Shown here piece by piece: positions 23,460 through 29,420 of a stretch of 30,492 nucleotides of DNA; position 1 is the stretch's first letter, and each line of letters opens with the position of its first letter. The notes below the pieces were generated by a model that had not been told where the DNA came from, ran no database searches, and saw nothing but the letters and a program-made list of their open reading frames with translations. The position numbers and the translations under genes were made by a program. This stretch comes from Veillonellaceae bacterium (GTDB lineage Bacteria > Bacillota_C > Negativicutes > UBA1444), in the NCBI GenBank assembly GCA_012798135.1, contig JAAZNU010000344.1:1-30492 (forward strand). The letters are read 5' to 3'.

Positions 23460-24115
23460 GCCAGGTAGGCCTCACAGATGAGTAGGAAAGCCTTCGACTT
23501 GGCGTCCACAGGGAGAAGCCCGTCCACCTCCGAGCCCAACTCCACGACGGCCTTCTGCAGCGCCTCTTCGCACCGTTCGGCATCGGGGCCAGTGAGGGCA
23601 AAGTGGAACCCCGTGTTCGGGAGCTTGTCCGGGGCCATCCCGTAGCCAGCCAACCCCTCTGCAAATCCGCTTCCCGCCATCTCCGCAATCAGCGCGTCCA
23701 GGTCGGCGTCCGTGTAGCCCGTGCCCTCCAGGCCCTCGGTCCTCTGCACGTCAGCGAGGAGGGCGGCCAGTTGCGTGTCGTCGTCTACGGCGAGGCGGCT
23801 CACCGTGTTCTCGAGGGCCAGGAACTTCTCAGCCTTCGGGTCGTCGCCCTTGAGCGCCAAGCGCAGCACCGGAACCGTCGTGTGGCCTTCCTTGCGGGCG
23901 GCCTCCACGATCCCATGCCCGGCGAGGATGACGTTGTCGCGGGAGACCACGACGTTGCGCGCCCACCCGTATTCGCGGAGGGACTGTTGCAGGTGCTCAA
24001 GCTGGGTCGGCGGATGGCTTCTGAAGTTCCTGCTGTGCGGCGTCAGGCTGCCAATCGGCACCTGCTCAATCCGCATGGGTGGCACTGCCTGCGCCTTCTG
24101 GGTCATGGTGGCCAT
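23456..24115 (-). CDS. ParB-domain protein, ParB3 (219 aa)
   Basis: A ParB/sulfiredoxin-fold protein. Residues 14-110 include IEQVPIGSLTPHSRNFRS, SLREYGWARNVVVSRDNV, ILAGHGIVEAARKEG and the segment EKFLALENTVSRL. In the usual family motif the GHG is followed by an arginine; here it is isoleucine. The unique C-terminal part (about 155-219) includes GFHFALTGPDAERCEEALQK and LLICEAYLA and is not shared with ParB1 or ParB2. The start ATG at 24115 has GGAG; an internal ATG three codons in is possible. The stop overlaps the radical SAM start. A 101-base stretch here is identical to ParB2. It probably supports the adjoining modification enzyme; chromosome partition is unlikely, as no ParA is present. 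Confidence 0.88.
   Translation of the reverse strand: MATMTQKAQAVPPMRIEQVPIGSLTPHSRNFRSHPPTQLEHLQQSLREYGWARNVVVSRDNVILAGHGIVEAARKEGHTTVPVLRLALKGDDPKAEKFLALENTVSRLAVDDDTQLAALLADVQRTEGLEGTGYTDADLDALIAEMAGSGFAEGLAGYGMAPDKLPNTGFHFALTGPDAERCEEALQKAVVELGSEVDGLLPVDAKSKAFLLICEAYLA
23868..23968 (-). repeat. 101-bp direct repeat, copy in ParB3
   Basis: Exactly identical, by eye, to 27508-27608 in the ParB2 gene, in the same reading frame and orientation, encoding the conserved centre of the ParB domain. The copies lie 3640 bases apart; the rest of the two ParB domains differs by scattered substitutions. Identity over 101 bases, while the flanks differ at silent and coding sites, suggests recent gene conversion or exchange. 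Confidence 0.9.
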
Positions 24116-24149
24116 GCTGGTCTCCGTCGGGAGGGCTATGTGCGGCCTG

Positions 24150-24653
24150 CTACTGTTGCGGCACCGTGTAAATCTGCTTCATGCCGTCACGCGGGAAGTA
24201 GACCATCCCGCCTTCGTCCCGGCCCTGCTTCTTCATGTTGCTGCGTCGCCCGTTTGCTGCTATCCAATCCGCCGTCTGCATGAGCAGTGCGCCGGTGCTT
24301 TCCTCGTACACCACCAGGTGCACGGGCGTCCCGGTGATAGCTTGCACGCGCAGGTACGAGCGCAGGTGTCGCTCTGATATGCCGTGCTCGTAGCGTCCGG
24401 TTTTGCGGGTGAAGCTGGCCTCGCGCTTCGTCTTGACCTCGCACCACTTGCGGCGTCCATCCTTGGCAACGTCCAAGTCCGGGATCACGTGAGCATCGCG
24501 CAGGCCTTGTAGCTTCGGCGCCTTGTTGTTTTCGTCGCCCGTGAAGTCGTAGCTCGGGATCACGTAGTAGCCATGTTCCTGCAGGTAGGCGGCTACCAGC
24601 TTCTCACCGTTGCTACCACGAATGAACTCCTCAGTCTCACAGAACGCGGTCAT
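24150..24653 (-). CDS. PD-(D/E)XK nuclease-like protein (167 aa)
   Basis: The core pattern of PD-(D/E)XK nucleases is present: an early glutamate (E17, in SNGEKLVAAYLQEHG), then IPDLDV (D59, D61), then KWCEVKTK (E72, K74). These residues bind metal and cut the phosphodiester bond in the superfamily. The rest (HLRSYLRVQAITGTPVHLVVY) continues the alpha/beta core. At 167 residues it is about the size of small phage resolvase- or restriction-like nucleases, and no second domain is seen. The ATG overlaps the ParB4-Dam stop as ATGA. It may cut DNA in recombination or restrict unmodified DNA. The role is inferred from the company of methyltransferases. Confidence 0.8.
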   Translation of the reverse strand: MTAFCETEEFIRGSNGEKLVAAYLQEHGYYVIPSYDFTGDENNKAPKLQGLRDAHVIPDLDVAKDGRRKWCEVKTKREASFTRKTGRYEHGISERHLRSYLRVQAITGTPVHLVVYEESTGALLMQTADWIAANGRRSNMKKQGRDEGGMVYFPRDGMKQIYTVPQQ

Positions 24654-25768
24654 GCACGGATCACCACCACGCCGAACCCCGCGAAAGCTTGCGTGAACGC
24701 AGGTGCATCATCCCCAAAGTACAGCACCGCCTGCCCCTGCAACGGGGCGCTCACCTTGTCGGGAGCCCAGAACCGCACACGCCCTGCAGGGAAGCAGATA
24801 GCCGCGCAGGCCCCGGCGAGTGCCTGGAACCAGCGCGTCTCTGTGGCGTTGTTCACCAGCACAATGGCCTGCGTGATGTTCGGCAGGTCGGCGACCAGCT
24901 TCTCGGCGAACTCCTGCACCAGCGGTTGCGCATACGGCGGGTTCATCCACACGCACCCCGCCCACTGCTTCGTGAGCCCGTTGTCCTCCGCCGTGTAGTA
25001 GGTGGCAGCGCATACCGTCGCGTTTGCCGTCTCGCTAGACGCCGGGTCGAGGTCGATCCCGCCCATCACCTGCCGCGCCGCTGTGATGTACTCGGGCGGG
25101 GTGTACCACTCATTGTCCCCGGAGTTGTTGGCGACGTGCGCCTTCGGGGCGTCGTCTTCGTCGGGCTTGCTCTTGAGTTGTTCCCACGCGGCGCGCGCCT
25201 TCGCGGGTTCCGCCGTCGCCGTCTTCCCGAGGGCCACCACTTCCTGCTTCGTGACCTTGGCGTCGCGGGAAAGGATCTCGCTGCGAGCTTCCTCTCCTAC
25301 CGTCTCGGCAATGGCGTCCACCGCTACGGCGAAGGCTGCGTCACGTTTGATGGTTGCCTCGGAAACCCCTGTCGCGGTCGCCATGCGTTGTGCCGTGGGC
25401 CCCGAAACTAGGTCATTTTGCGCTAGTTTTTCGGGGCGTCCTTCGGCCTTCTTCTCCGCTTCGTACAGCTTGCCCCGCAGGTAGCTTGCCGCCGTCGGCG
25501 ACAGGTTGCGCCGCCCCAACTGGTTATTGATGATCCATTTTCGCGCCGCGTTGCGGTCCGCTACTGCGGCCTCACGGGTGGCATACTGGAGGCCATGCTT
25601 CTGCGCCAGCGCATAGCGGTTGTGGCCGTCCAACAGGATGCCCTGCCAGACAGTAAGCGGTTCTCGGATGCCCTCTGCCAGCACGTTGTTCTCAAGCTGG
25701 GTTCGTTCGTCGAATGTGAGCGGCGGGATGAGTGCGGCGAACTCTGGGTCTACTGCGATACCGTTCAT
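24650..25768 (-). CDS. ParB4 fused to phage Dam-type N6-adenine methyltransferase (372 aa)
   Basis: N-terminal ParB domain (about 15-90) with TFDERTQLENNVLAEG and the motif LLDGHNRYALAQKHG, followed by a helix-turn-helix (about 125-146, GPTAQRMATATGVSEATIKR). The C-terminal part from residue 219 is the phage N6-adenine methyltransferase (Dam, pfam05869-like): EWYTPPEYITAARQVMGG, IDLDPASSETANA, the catalytic NPPY (276-279), LVNNATETRWFQ and PLQGQAVLYFG. It methylates adenine N6 in DNA, usually protecting phage DNA from host restriction. Start chosen at ATG 25768 with GGGAGACGCT. The frame is open without a stop up to an ATG at 26050 in a copied terS start; whether that longer form (466 aa) is made is doubtful. 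Confidence 0.9.
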   Translation of the reverse strand: MNGIAVDPEFAALIPPLTFDERTQLENNVLAEGIREPLTVWQGILLDGHNRYALAQKHGLQYATREAAVADRNAARKWIINNQLGRRNLSPTAASYLRGKLYEAEKKAEGRPEKLAQNDLVSGPTAQRMATATGVSEATIKRDAAFAVAVDAIAETVGEEARSEILSRDAKVTKQEVVALGKTATAEPAKARAAWEQLKSKPDEDDAPKAHVANNSGDNEWYTPPEYITAARQVMGGIDLDPASSETANATVCAATYYTAEDNGLTKQWAGCVWMNPPYAQPLVQEFAEKLVADLPNITQAIVLVNNATETRWFQALAGACAAICFPAGRVRFWAPDKVSAPLQGQAVLYFGDDAPAFTQAFAGFGVVVIRA

Positions 25769-25772
25769 AGCG

Positions 25773-25853
25773 TCTCCCATCTCCCGTTGTAGTGAGCCCG
25801 GCGGCGAGGACAGCGGGAGAGACTGTCGCGGTTGCGCAACCGCCCGCCGGGCT
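25773..25853 (-). promoter_or_regulatory. Predicted three-way-junction RNA leader
   Basis: In minus-strand RNA three stems form by simple pairing. The outer stem is AGCCCGGCGG (25853-25844) with CCGCCGGGCT (25804-25795), ten pairs. Inside are a hairpin GCGGTT-GCGC-AACCGC (25843-25828, the perfect 16-base palindrome) and a hairpin GACAG/CTGTC with a nine-base loop (25827-25809). The loop bases at 25820-25814 (TCTCCCG) are perfectly complementary to CGGGAGA at 25786-25780, just upstream of a second GGGAGA (25778-25773) before the ATG. That pairing would fold a pseudoknot that can control ribosome access. I do not recognise the element as a known riboswitch. Pairing was checked base by base by eye only. 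Confidence 0.5.
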
Positions 25854-25874
25854 TGGTGCCACCTATCGGCGGCC

Positions 25875-25909
25875 CAAAATGCGAACGCCCCGCCAGTGAA
25901 GGCGGGGCG
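25875..25909 (-). terminator. Stem-loop between ABC-GNAT and ParB4-Dam
   Basis: CGCCCCGCC (25909-25901) pairs with GGCGGGGCG (25894-25886) around the loop TTCACT, nine perfect pairs, then TTCGCATTTTGGG. The loop differs by one base from that of the stem-loop at 29697-29722. It lies in the non-coding gap upstream of the three-way-junction leader. It may terminate transcripts from upstream, or be part of the leader. Confidence 0.6.
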
Positions 25910-25941
25910 CGTGAAGCAGCGTCCGTGTTGTCTGTGCTGGT

Positions 25942-25983
25942 CTACACCGCGCTCCCGAGCTTGTTGGCGGCCCGTTGCCGCAT
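25942..25983 (-). pseudogene. Degenerate C-terminal remnant of a duplicated small gene
   Basis: The minus strand reads MRQRAANKLGSAV and then stop. This matches the C-terminus WLMRQRAEGRLGSAV shared by the 84-residue protein (29417-29671) and the cytosine methyltransferase (27755-28888). The surviving 42 bases begin at the ATG-equivalent of the shared motif, directly after the 62-bp terS repeat. It appears to be the end of a third copy of the gene tail, cut by recombination. No independent ribosome-binding site is visible. It marks the junction of the inserted segment. Confidence 0.6.
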
Positions 25984-25988
25984 CCCCG

Positions 25989-26050
25989 GGCACCTTGGCG
26001 GCCTTGCCCTTCGCGGGTTCCGGCGGCTTCGGCGGCTTAGCGCGGGGCAT
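25989..26050 (-). repeat. 62-bp direct repeat, copy B (truncated terS start)
   Basis: Exact duplicate of the first 62 bases of the terminase small subunit gene at 21924-21985. The ATG of this copy is coupled to the ABC-GNAT stop as TAATG. After residue 20 the frame diverges from terS. With copy A it flanks the whole ParB4-Dam, nuclease, ParB3, radical SAM segment. Confidence 0.95.
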
Positions 26051-27186
26051 TAGGCTCCATCCCAAACTCGGCGCGCTTCCTCTGCGTCGGGATGCGCCGG
26101 GCCTACATACTCGAAGGCTTGCGTCAGACGACCGGAGGCGGAGGCGCGCTTGAGGTTCTTTCTGCTCCCACCAGCGCCCTCGACACTAGCGCCGAACCCT
26201 GCGCCCCGCGTCGTCACCCACCGCGGGCTTCGCTGCCGGTAGGCGACCATCGCCGGGTGACTTGTAACGCTCGTCCATCGCCCATTGAGCGCCCGGAGGA
26301 TACTGCCCATGCCGTCTGACAGGCGCGTCCCAAAGCCCATCCCCTGATAGTCCGGCAGGCATACCGTCCGATGTTCCCGCCAGATGGTGCGTGCGGATCG
26401 TTTCACACCCAGCCAAGGCAGCACCGACGTAAACGCGACCGGAACGCCCTCCCAGAACATGCAGAAGCAGCGCGCGGCCTTGTTGAGGTCGGCGCTCAGA
26501 TAGTGATACGGAGCGAAGACGCGCCAAGCGGAGTGATGCACGCGCTGTACTGTGACGTCAACTGACGGTCGTTGAAGGCAATCCCGCCAAGCGAAGCTGC
26601 CGGTGTGCGGCTCGCAAACCCAGTCCGGGGCAAGCCAGTCCGTCACGTCGTAGTGACAGGTTGCCAGCACGCAGCGCAGGCCGTCGGCGCGCGCCTTCTT
26701 CGCCAGTGCCACGCTCGCGGTCTTCGCGACGGTGCGGTCTACGACGCTGGTAAACTCGTCAATGTAGCAGGTATCCTTCTCCGCTTCCGCCAGTCGTCGC
26801 GCCAGCGTTACTCGGAACTGCTCCCCATTGCTGAGCGCGCCGAAGGGCTTGAGCCAGGCCGGTGGGCTGCTGAACCCCACGGAACAGAGAAGCGCGATCA
26901 CGTCGCGAATGCCCATGCTCTGCGGGAAGTCATCCAGGATGGACGCGCCTTCCCATTGCATCGGCGTCTGCGTGACCCCGCTCAGGGTCTCAAGCAGCGA
27001 GGTCTTCCCTGCGCCGCTTGGGCCCACTATCAGCCCCACGTTCCAGGCGCGTTCGTCCAGCGGCATGTTCACGGACCACTCGCGCCGCGTCTTGACCTCT
27101 GCGGGCACGTCGAACATGCCCTGCAGTTGCTTCGCGCGCACTGACGTTGACAGCGCGCATTCCCTTACCCAATCAATGCGCGGCAC
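26050..27186 (-). CDS. ABC ATPase-GNAT acetyltransferase fusion, COG2401-like (378 aa)
   Basis: N-terminal half is an ABC-type ATPase: Walker A GPSGAGKT (55-62), signature LSNGEQ (118-123, in place of LSGGQ), Walker B CYIDEF (D143, E144), a D-loop SVVD and H178 in ATCHYD. No membrane segments are present, so it is not a transporter. The C-terminal half (about 215-378) is GNAT-like: FAPYHYLSADLNKAARCF, AFTSVLPWLG and the acyl-CoA motif QGMGFGTRL (Q/R-x-x-G-x-G/A). This order of domains is that of COG2401 (ABC ATPase fused to a predicted acetyltransferase). Phage Mu Mom, which modifies adenines, is also GNAT-like. GTG start at 27186, GAGG upstream, overlapping ParB2 by 22 bases. Substrate unknown. 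Confidence 0.85.
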   Translation of the reverse strand: MPRIDWVRECALSTSVRAKQLQGMFDVPAEVKTRREWSVNMPLDERAWNVGLIVGPSGAGKTSLLETLSGVTQTPMQWEGASILDDFPQSMGIRDVIALLCSVGFSSPPAWLKPFGALSNGEQFRVTLARRLAEAEKDTCYIDEFTSVVDRTVAKTASVALAKKARADGLRCVLATCHYDVTDWLAPDWVCEPHTGSFAWRDCLQRPSVDVTVQRVHHSAWRVFAPYHYLSADLNKAARCFCMFWEGVPVAFTSVLPWLGVKRSARTIWREHRTVCLPDYQGMGFGTRLSDGMGSILRALNGRWTSVTSHPAMVAYRQRSPRWVTTRGAGFGASVEGAGGSRKNLKRASASGRLTQAFEYVGPAHPDAEEARRVWDGA

Positions 27187-27758
27187 TGGAGGCCCTCACT
27201 CTCAAACCGTTCCAGGAGTTGCACTTGTTGCTGTTCATCGGCGCAGTCCACGACCACCATCCACGCTTGCGCGCTCACTCCCGCGTCTTTAGGCGTCACG
27301 TCCGCGCCCTCTGCCGCCATCTCCGCAATCAGCGCGTCTAGATCGCCGTCCGTGTAGCCCGTACCCTCCAGGCCCTCCGTCCTCTGCACATCCGCCAGGA
27401 GGGCCGCCAGTTGCGTGTCGTCGTCTTCGGCGAGCCTGCTGACGGTGTTCTCTAAGACCAAGAACTTCTCGGCTTTCGGGTCGTCGCCTTTCAGGTTTAG
27501 GCGGTAGACCGGAACCGTCGTGTGGCCTTCCTTGCGGGCGGCCTCCACGATCCCATGCCCGGCGAGGATGACGTTGTCGCGGGAGACCACGACGTTGCGC
27601 GCCCACCCATACTCGCGAAGAGACTGTTGAAGGTGCTCAAGCTGGGCCGATGGATGATGCCTGAAATTGCGGGCGTGCGGCGTCAGGCTGCTAATCGGCA
27701 CCTGCTCGATCTGCATCCCTGCGCCCTCTGTGGCCTGTGCCTTCGCCTTCTGGGTCAT
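27165..27758 (-). CDS. ParB-domain protein, ParB2 (197 aa)
   Basis: A ParB/sulfiredoxin-fold protein very close to ParB1 and ParB3. Start chosen at ATG 27758-27756, coupled as ATGA to the methyltransferase stop; the open frame upstream is shadow. The core includes IEQVPISSLTPHARNFR, SLREYGWARNVVVSRDNV, ILAGHGIVEAARKEG, LKGDDPKAEKFLVLEN and LAEDDDTQLAALLADV. The C-terminal tail (about 155-197) is AWMVVVDCADEQQQVQLLER followed by FESEGLQCRALIG, a small alpha/beta module often seen after phage ParB cores. It lies directly upstream of, and overlaps, the ABC-GNAT gene. The GHG motif has isoleucine in place of the usual arginine. Likely a nucleotide- or DNA-binding partner of the neighbour enzyme. 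Confidence 0.88.
   Translation of the reverse strand: MTQKAKAQATEGAGMQIEQVPISSLTPHARNFRHHPSAQLEHLQQSLREYGWARNVVVSRDNVILAGHGIVEAARKEGHTTVPVYRLNLKGDDPKAEKFLVLENTVSRLAEDDDTQLAALLADVQRTEGLEGTGYTDGDLDALIAEMAAEGADVTPKDAGVSAQAWMVVVDCADEQQQVQLLERFESEGLQCRALIG
27508..27608 (-). repeat. 101-bp direct repeat, copy in ParB2
   Basis: Partner of 23868-23968; identical by eye over 101 bases. The equivalent stretch in ParB1 (29168-29268 region) is similar but carries several substitutions, so the exact match is specific to ParB2 and ParB3. Confidence 0.9.
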
Positions 27759-28888
27759 ACCGCGCTCCCCAGCCGTCCTTCCGCCCGTTGCCGCATCAGC
27801 CACGCCATGCCCGTCAGGTGCGTCTCGTGGCGCGCGTCGCCGTCTACTGCTTCCCCCACCGTCTTCGGCTTGCCCTCGGGCGGCGGGAAACCAGCATGCG
27901 GGCCGATGTCCGGCCTGACGCCAATCCAGATCAGCCGCTCGCGTGACTGCGGAACCCCGTAGTACATGGCGTTCAATAGTTGGCAGCGTACCGTGTAGCC
28001 GGTCGCCTTCAGGGTCTCCATGATGGTCTTGAAAACCAGGCGCATCTTGCCCTTGACCATCCCCGAGACGTTTTCCATCACGAAGACGCGGGGCTGCAGG
28101 CCCTCCACCAGCCGGACGTATTCCCGAAAGAGCGTGTTGCGCGGGTCGTCCAGTTGGCGCTTGCCTGCAGTACTGAACCCCTGGCAGGGCGGCGACCCGT
28201 CCAGAATGTCAAGGTCGCCCACCTGCAGGCCGGTCAGTGCCAGCAGTTCCTCCGCCGTCACCGTCGCAATGTCCCGCTCCAGGACGGGCGTCTCGGGGAA
28301 GTTGAGCCGGTACGTCTCAGCGGCATTGGCATTGAACTCGACCGCCGCCAGACCCCGACCCCCTGCCCACTTGTAGCCGAGGGAGCTGCCGCCGCACCCG
28401 GCGAACAGGCTGATGTAGGTGAAGTCCCGGTCGCCCAAGATGTGCTCCCTGATGCAGGTCGCAATGGCCTGTGCGAACTTGGGAGGGACGGTATTCCCTA
28501 TCCGGTCTTCTGCGTCACTGGAGTTACCGGCAAACCGGAACCCCGAAGGGAAAGATGCAAGCAGCTTGAGTTCATGCGGCGTACACTTGCGGGCTTCTGC
28601 CGGATGGACGACGCCCGATGCCCCCTTTCCCGTACTCAAGGTCGGTGCTGGCTTGTCCCAATCTAGGCGGCTGAGTTGGAAGCCCCAGTTCCGCCCGTAA
28701 AACTCGTTGGCCCTCTGCCCTGGCTTCATGCCCCGGCAGCATTCTGCTAGCTTGCTGCCAGGCTGCGGCCACTTAGGAACATGGTCGTTTGCTGCTTCGT
28801 CCAGTCCTGCCCATGCTTCCCGCACCGTTGCAGGCTTCCCCTGCGGCATCGGGAATGGCGGCCATCCACCGTCACAGCGGGAACTCAT
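27755..28888 (-). CDS. Circularly permuted cytosine-C5 DNA methyltransferase (377 aa)
   Basis: Transfers a methyl group to C5 of cytosine in DNA. The conserved motifs are all present but in rotated order. Motif IX/X comes first: ARKCTPHELKLLASFP and GNTVPPKFAQAI (about 99-145). Then motif I ISLFAGCGGSSLG (159-171), motif IV with catalytic Cys in PPCQGFS (C235), motif VI MENV and motif VIII QSRERL (314-319). The usual order is I to VIII, target domain, IX, X. The N-terminus (12-26, FPMPQGKPATVREAW) and the C-terminus (334-348, FPPPEGKPKTVGEAV) are the same segment twice, as expected after tandem duplication and re-starting. The last 29 residues are shared with the 84-residue protein. Start ATG overlaps ParB1 by 17 bases (GGAG upstream). 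Confidence 0.9.
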   Translation of the reverse strand: MSSRCDGGWPPFPMPQGKPATVREAWAGLDEAANDHVPKWPQPGSKLAECCRGMKPGQRANEFYGRNWGFQLSRLDWDKPAPTLSTGKGASGVVHPAEARKCTPHELKLLASFPSGFRFAGNSSDAEDRIGNTVPPKFAQAIATCIREHILGDRDFTYISLFAGCGGSSLGYKWAGGRGLAAVEFNANAAETYRLNFPETPVLERDIATVTAEELLALTGLQVGDLDILDGSPPCQGFSTAGKRQLDDPRNTLFREYVRLVEGLQPRVFVMENVSGMVKGKMRLVFKTIMETLKATGYTVRCQLLNAMYYGVPQSRERLIWIGVRPDIGPHAGFPPPEGKPKTVGEAVDGDARHETHLTGMAWLMRQRAEGRLGSAV

Positions 28889-29420
28889 GGCCGCACTCCG
28901 GGCAGGTCGCCTTCTTGATGCCAGACAGGTCTATGTTCTCGTCATACTCGCGGGTCGGCACCGACGCCGGATCAAAGGTCAGTTGCCCTATCAGCGCGTC
29001 TAGATCGCCGTCCGCGTATCCCGTACCGTCCAGCCCCTCCGTCCGCTGCACGTCGGCGAGGAGGGCGGCAAGTTGCGCGTCGTCGTCTTCGGCAAGCCTG
29101 CTGACGGTGTTCTCTAAGACCAAGAACTTCTCGGCCTTCGGGTCGTCGCCTTTCAGGTCCAGCCGCAGGACCGGAACCGTCGTATGGCCTTCCTTGCGGG
29201 CGGCCTCCACGATCCCGTGCCCGGCGAGGATGACGCTGTCGCGGCTGATGACGACGTTGCGCGCCCACCCGTATTCCCGGAGGGACACCTGAAGATGCTG
29301 TAGCTGCAGGCTGCCATGAGAACGGTAGTTGCGCGGGTGCGGCGTCAGGCTGTCAATCGGCACCTGCTCGATCTTCATGGTCGCCGCCGTCGTGGGTTGC
29401 GCCTTCGCCTTCTGGGTCAT
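28872..29420 (-). CDS. ParB-domain protein, ParB1 (182 aa)
   Basis: A ParB/sulfiredoxin-fold protein with the same core as ParB2 and ParB3: IEQVPIDSLTPHPRNYRS, SLREYGWARNVVISRDSV, ILAGHGIVEAARKEG and EKFLVLENTVSRLAEDDDAQ. Its own C-terminal tail (about 155-182) is NIDLSGIKKATCPECGHEFP, with a single CxxC knuckle, a half zinc-ribbon. The ATG is coupled by ATGA to the preceding gene, and the end overlaps the C5-methyltransferase start by 17 bases. Family members include chromosome segregation proteins and small-molecule kinases. Here, tight coupling to a methyltransferase suggests an accessory for DNA targeting; this is inference. Confidence 0.88.
   Translation of the reverse strand: MTQKAKAQPTTAATMKIEQVPIDSLTPHPRNYRSHGSLQLQHLQVSLREYGWARNVVISRDSVILAGHGIVEAARKEGHTTVPVLRLDLKGDDPKAEKFLVLENTVSRLAEDDDAQLAALLADVQRTEGLDGTGYADGDLDALIGQLTFDPASVPTREYDENIDLSGIKKATCPECGHEFPL

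Noticed and set aside
25828..25843. 16-base perfect palindrome as a ParB binding site (parS-like)
   Set aside because: It does not resemble the parS consensus, no ParA gene is present, and it fits better as one arm of the RNA leader structure.
21972..26050. Transposon or insertion sequence between the 62-bp repeats
   Set aside because: No transposase or integrase and no terminal inverted repeats; the repeat is host phage coding sequence and far longer than a target-site duplication.
26050..27186. ABC transporter ATP-binding subunit
   Set aside because: No permease gene nearby and a GNAT domain is fused at the C-terminus.
23456..29420. Plasmid or prophage partition system
   Set aside because: Four ParB domains but no ParA ATPase or centromere-like repeat array; the neighbours are DNA-modifying enzymes.
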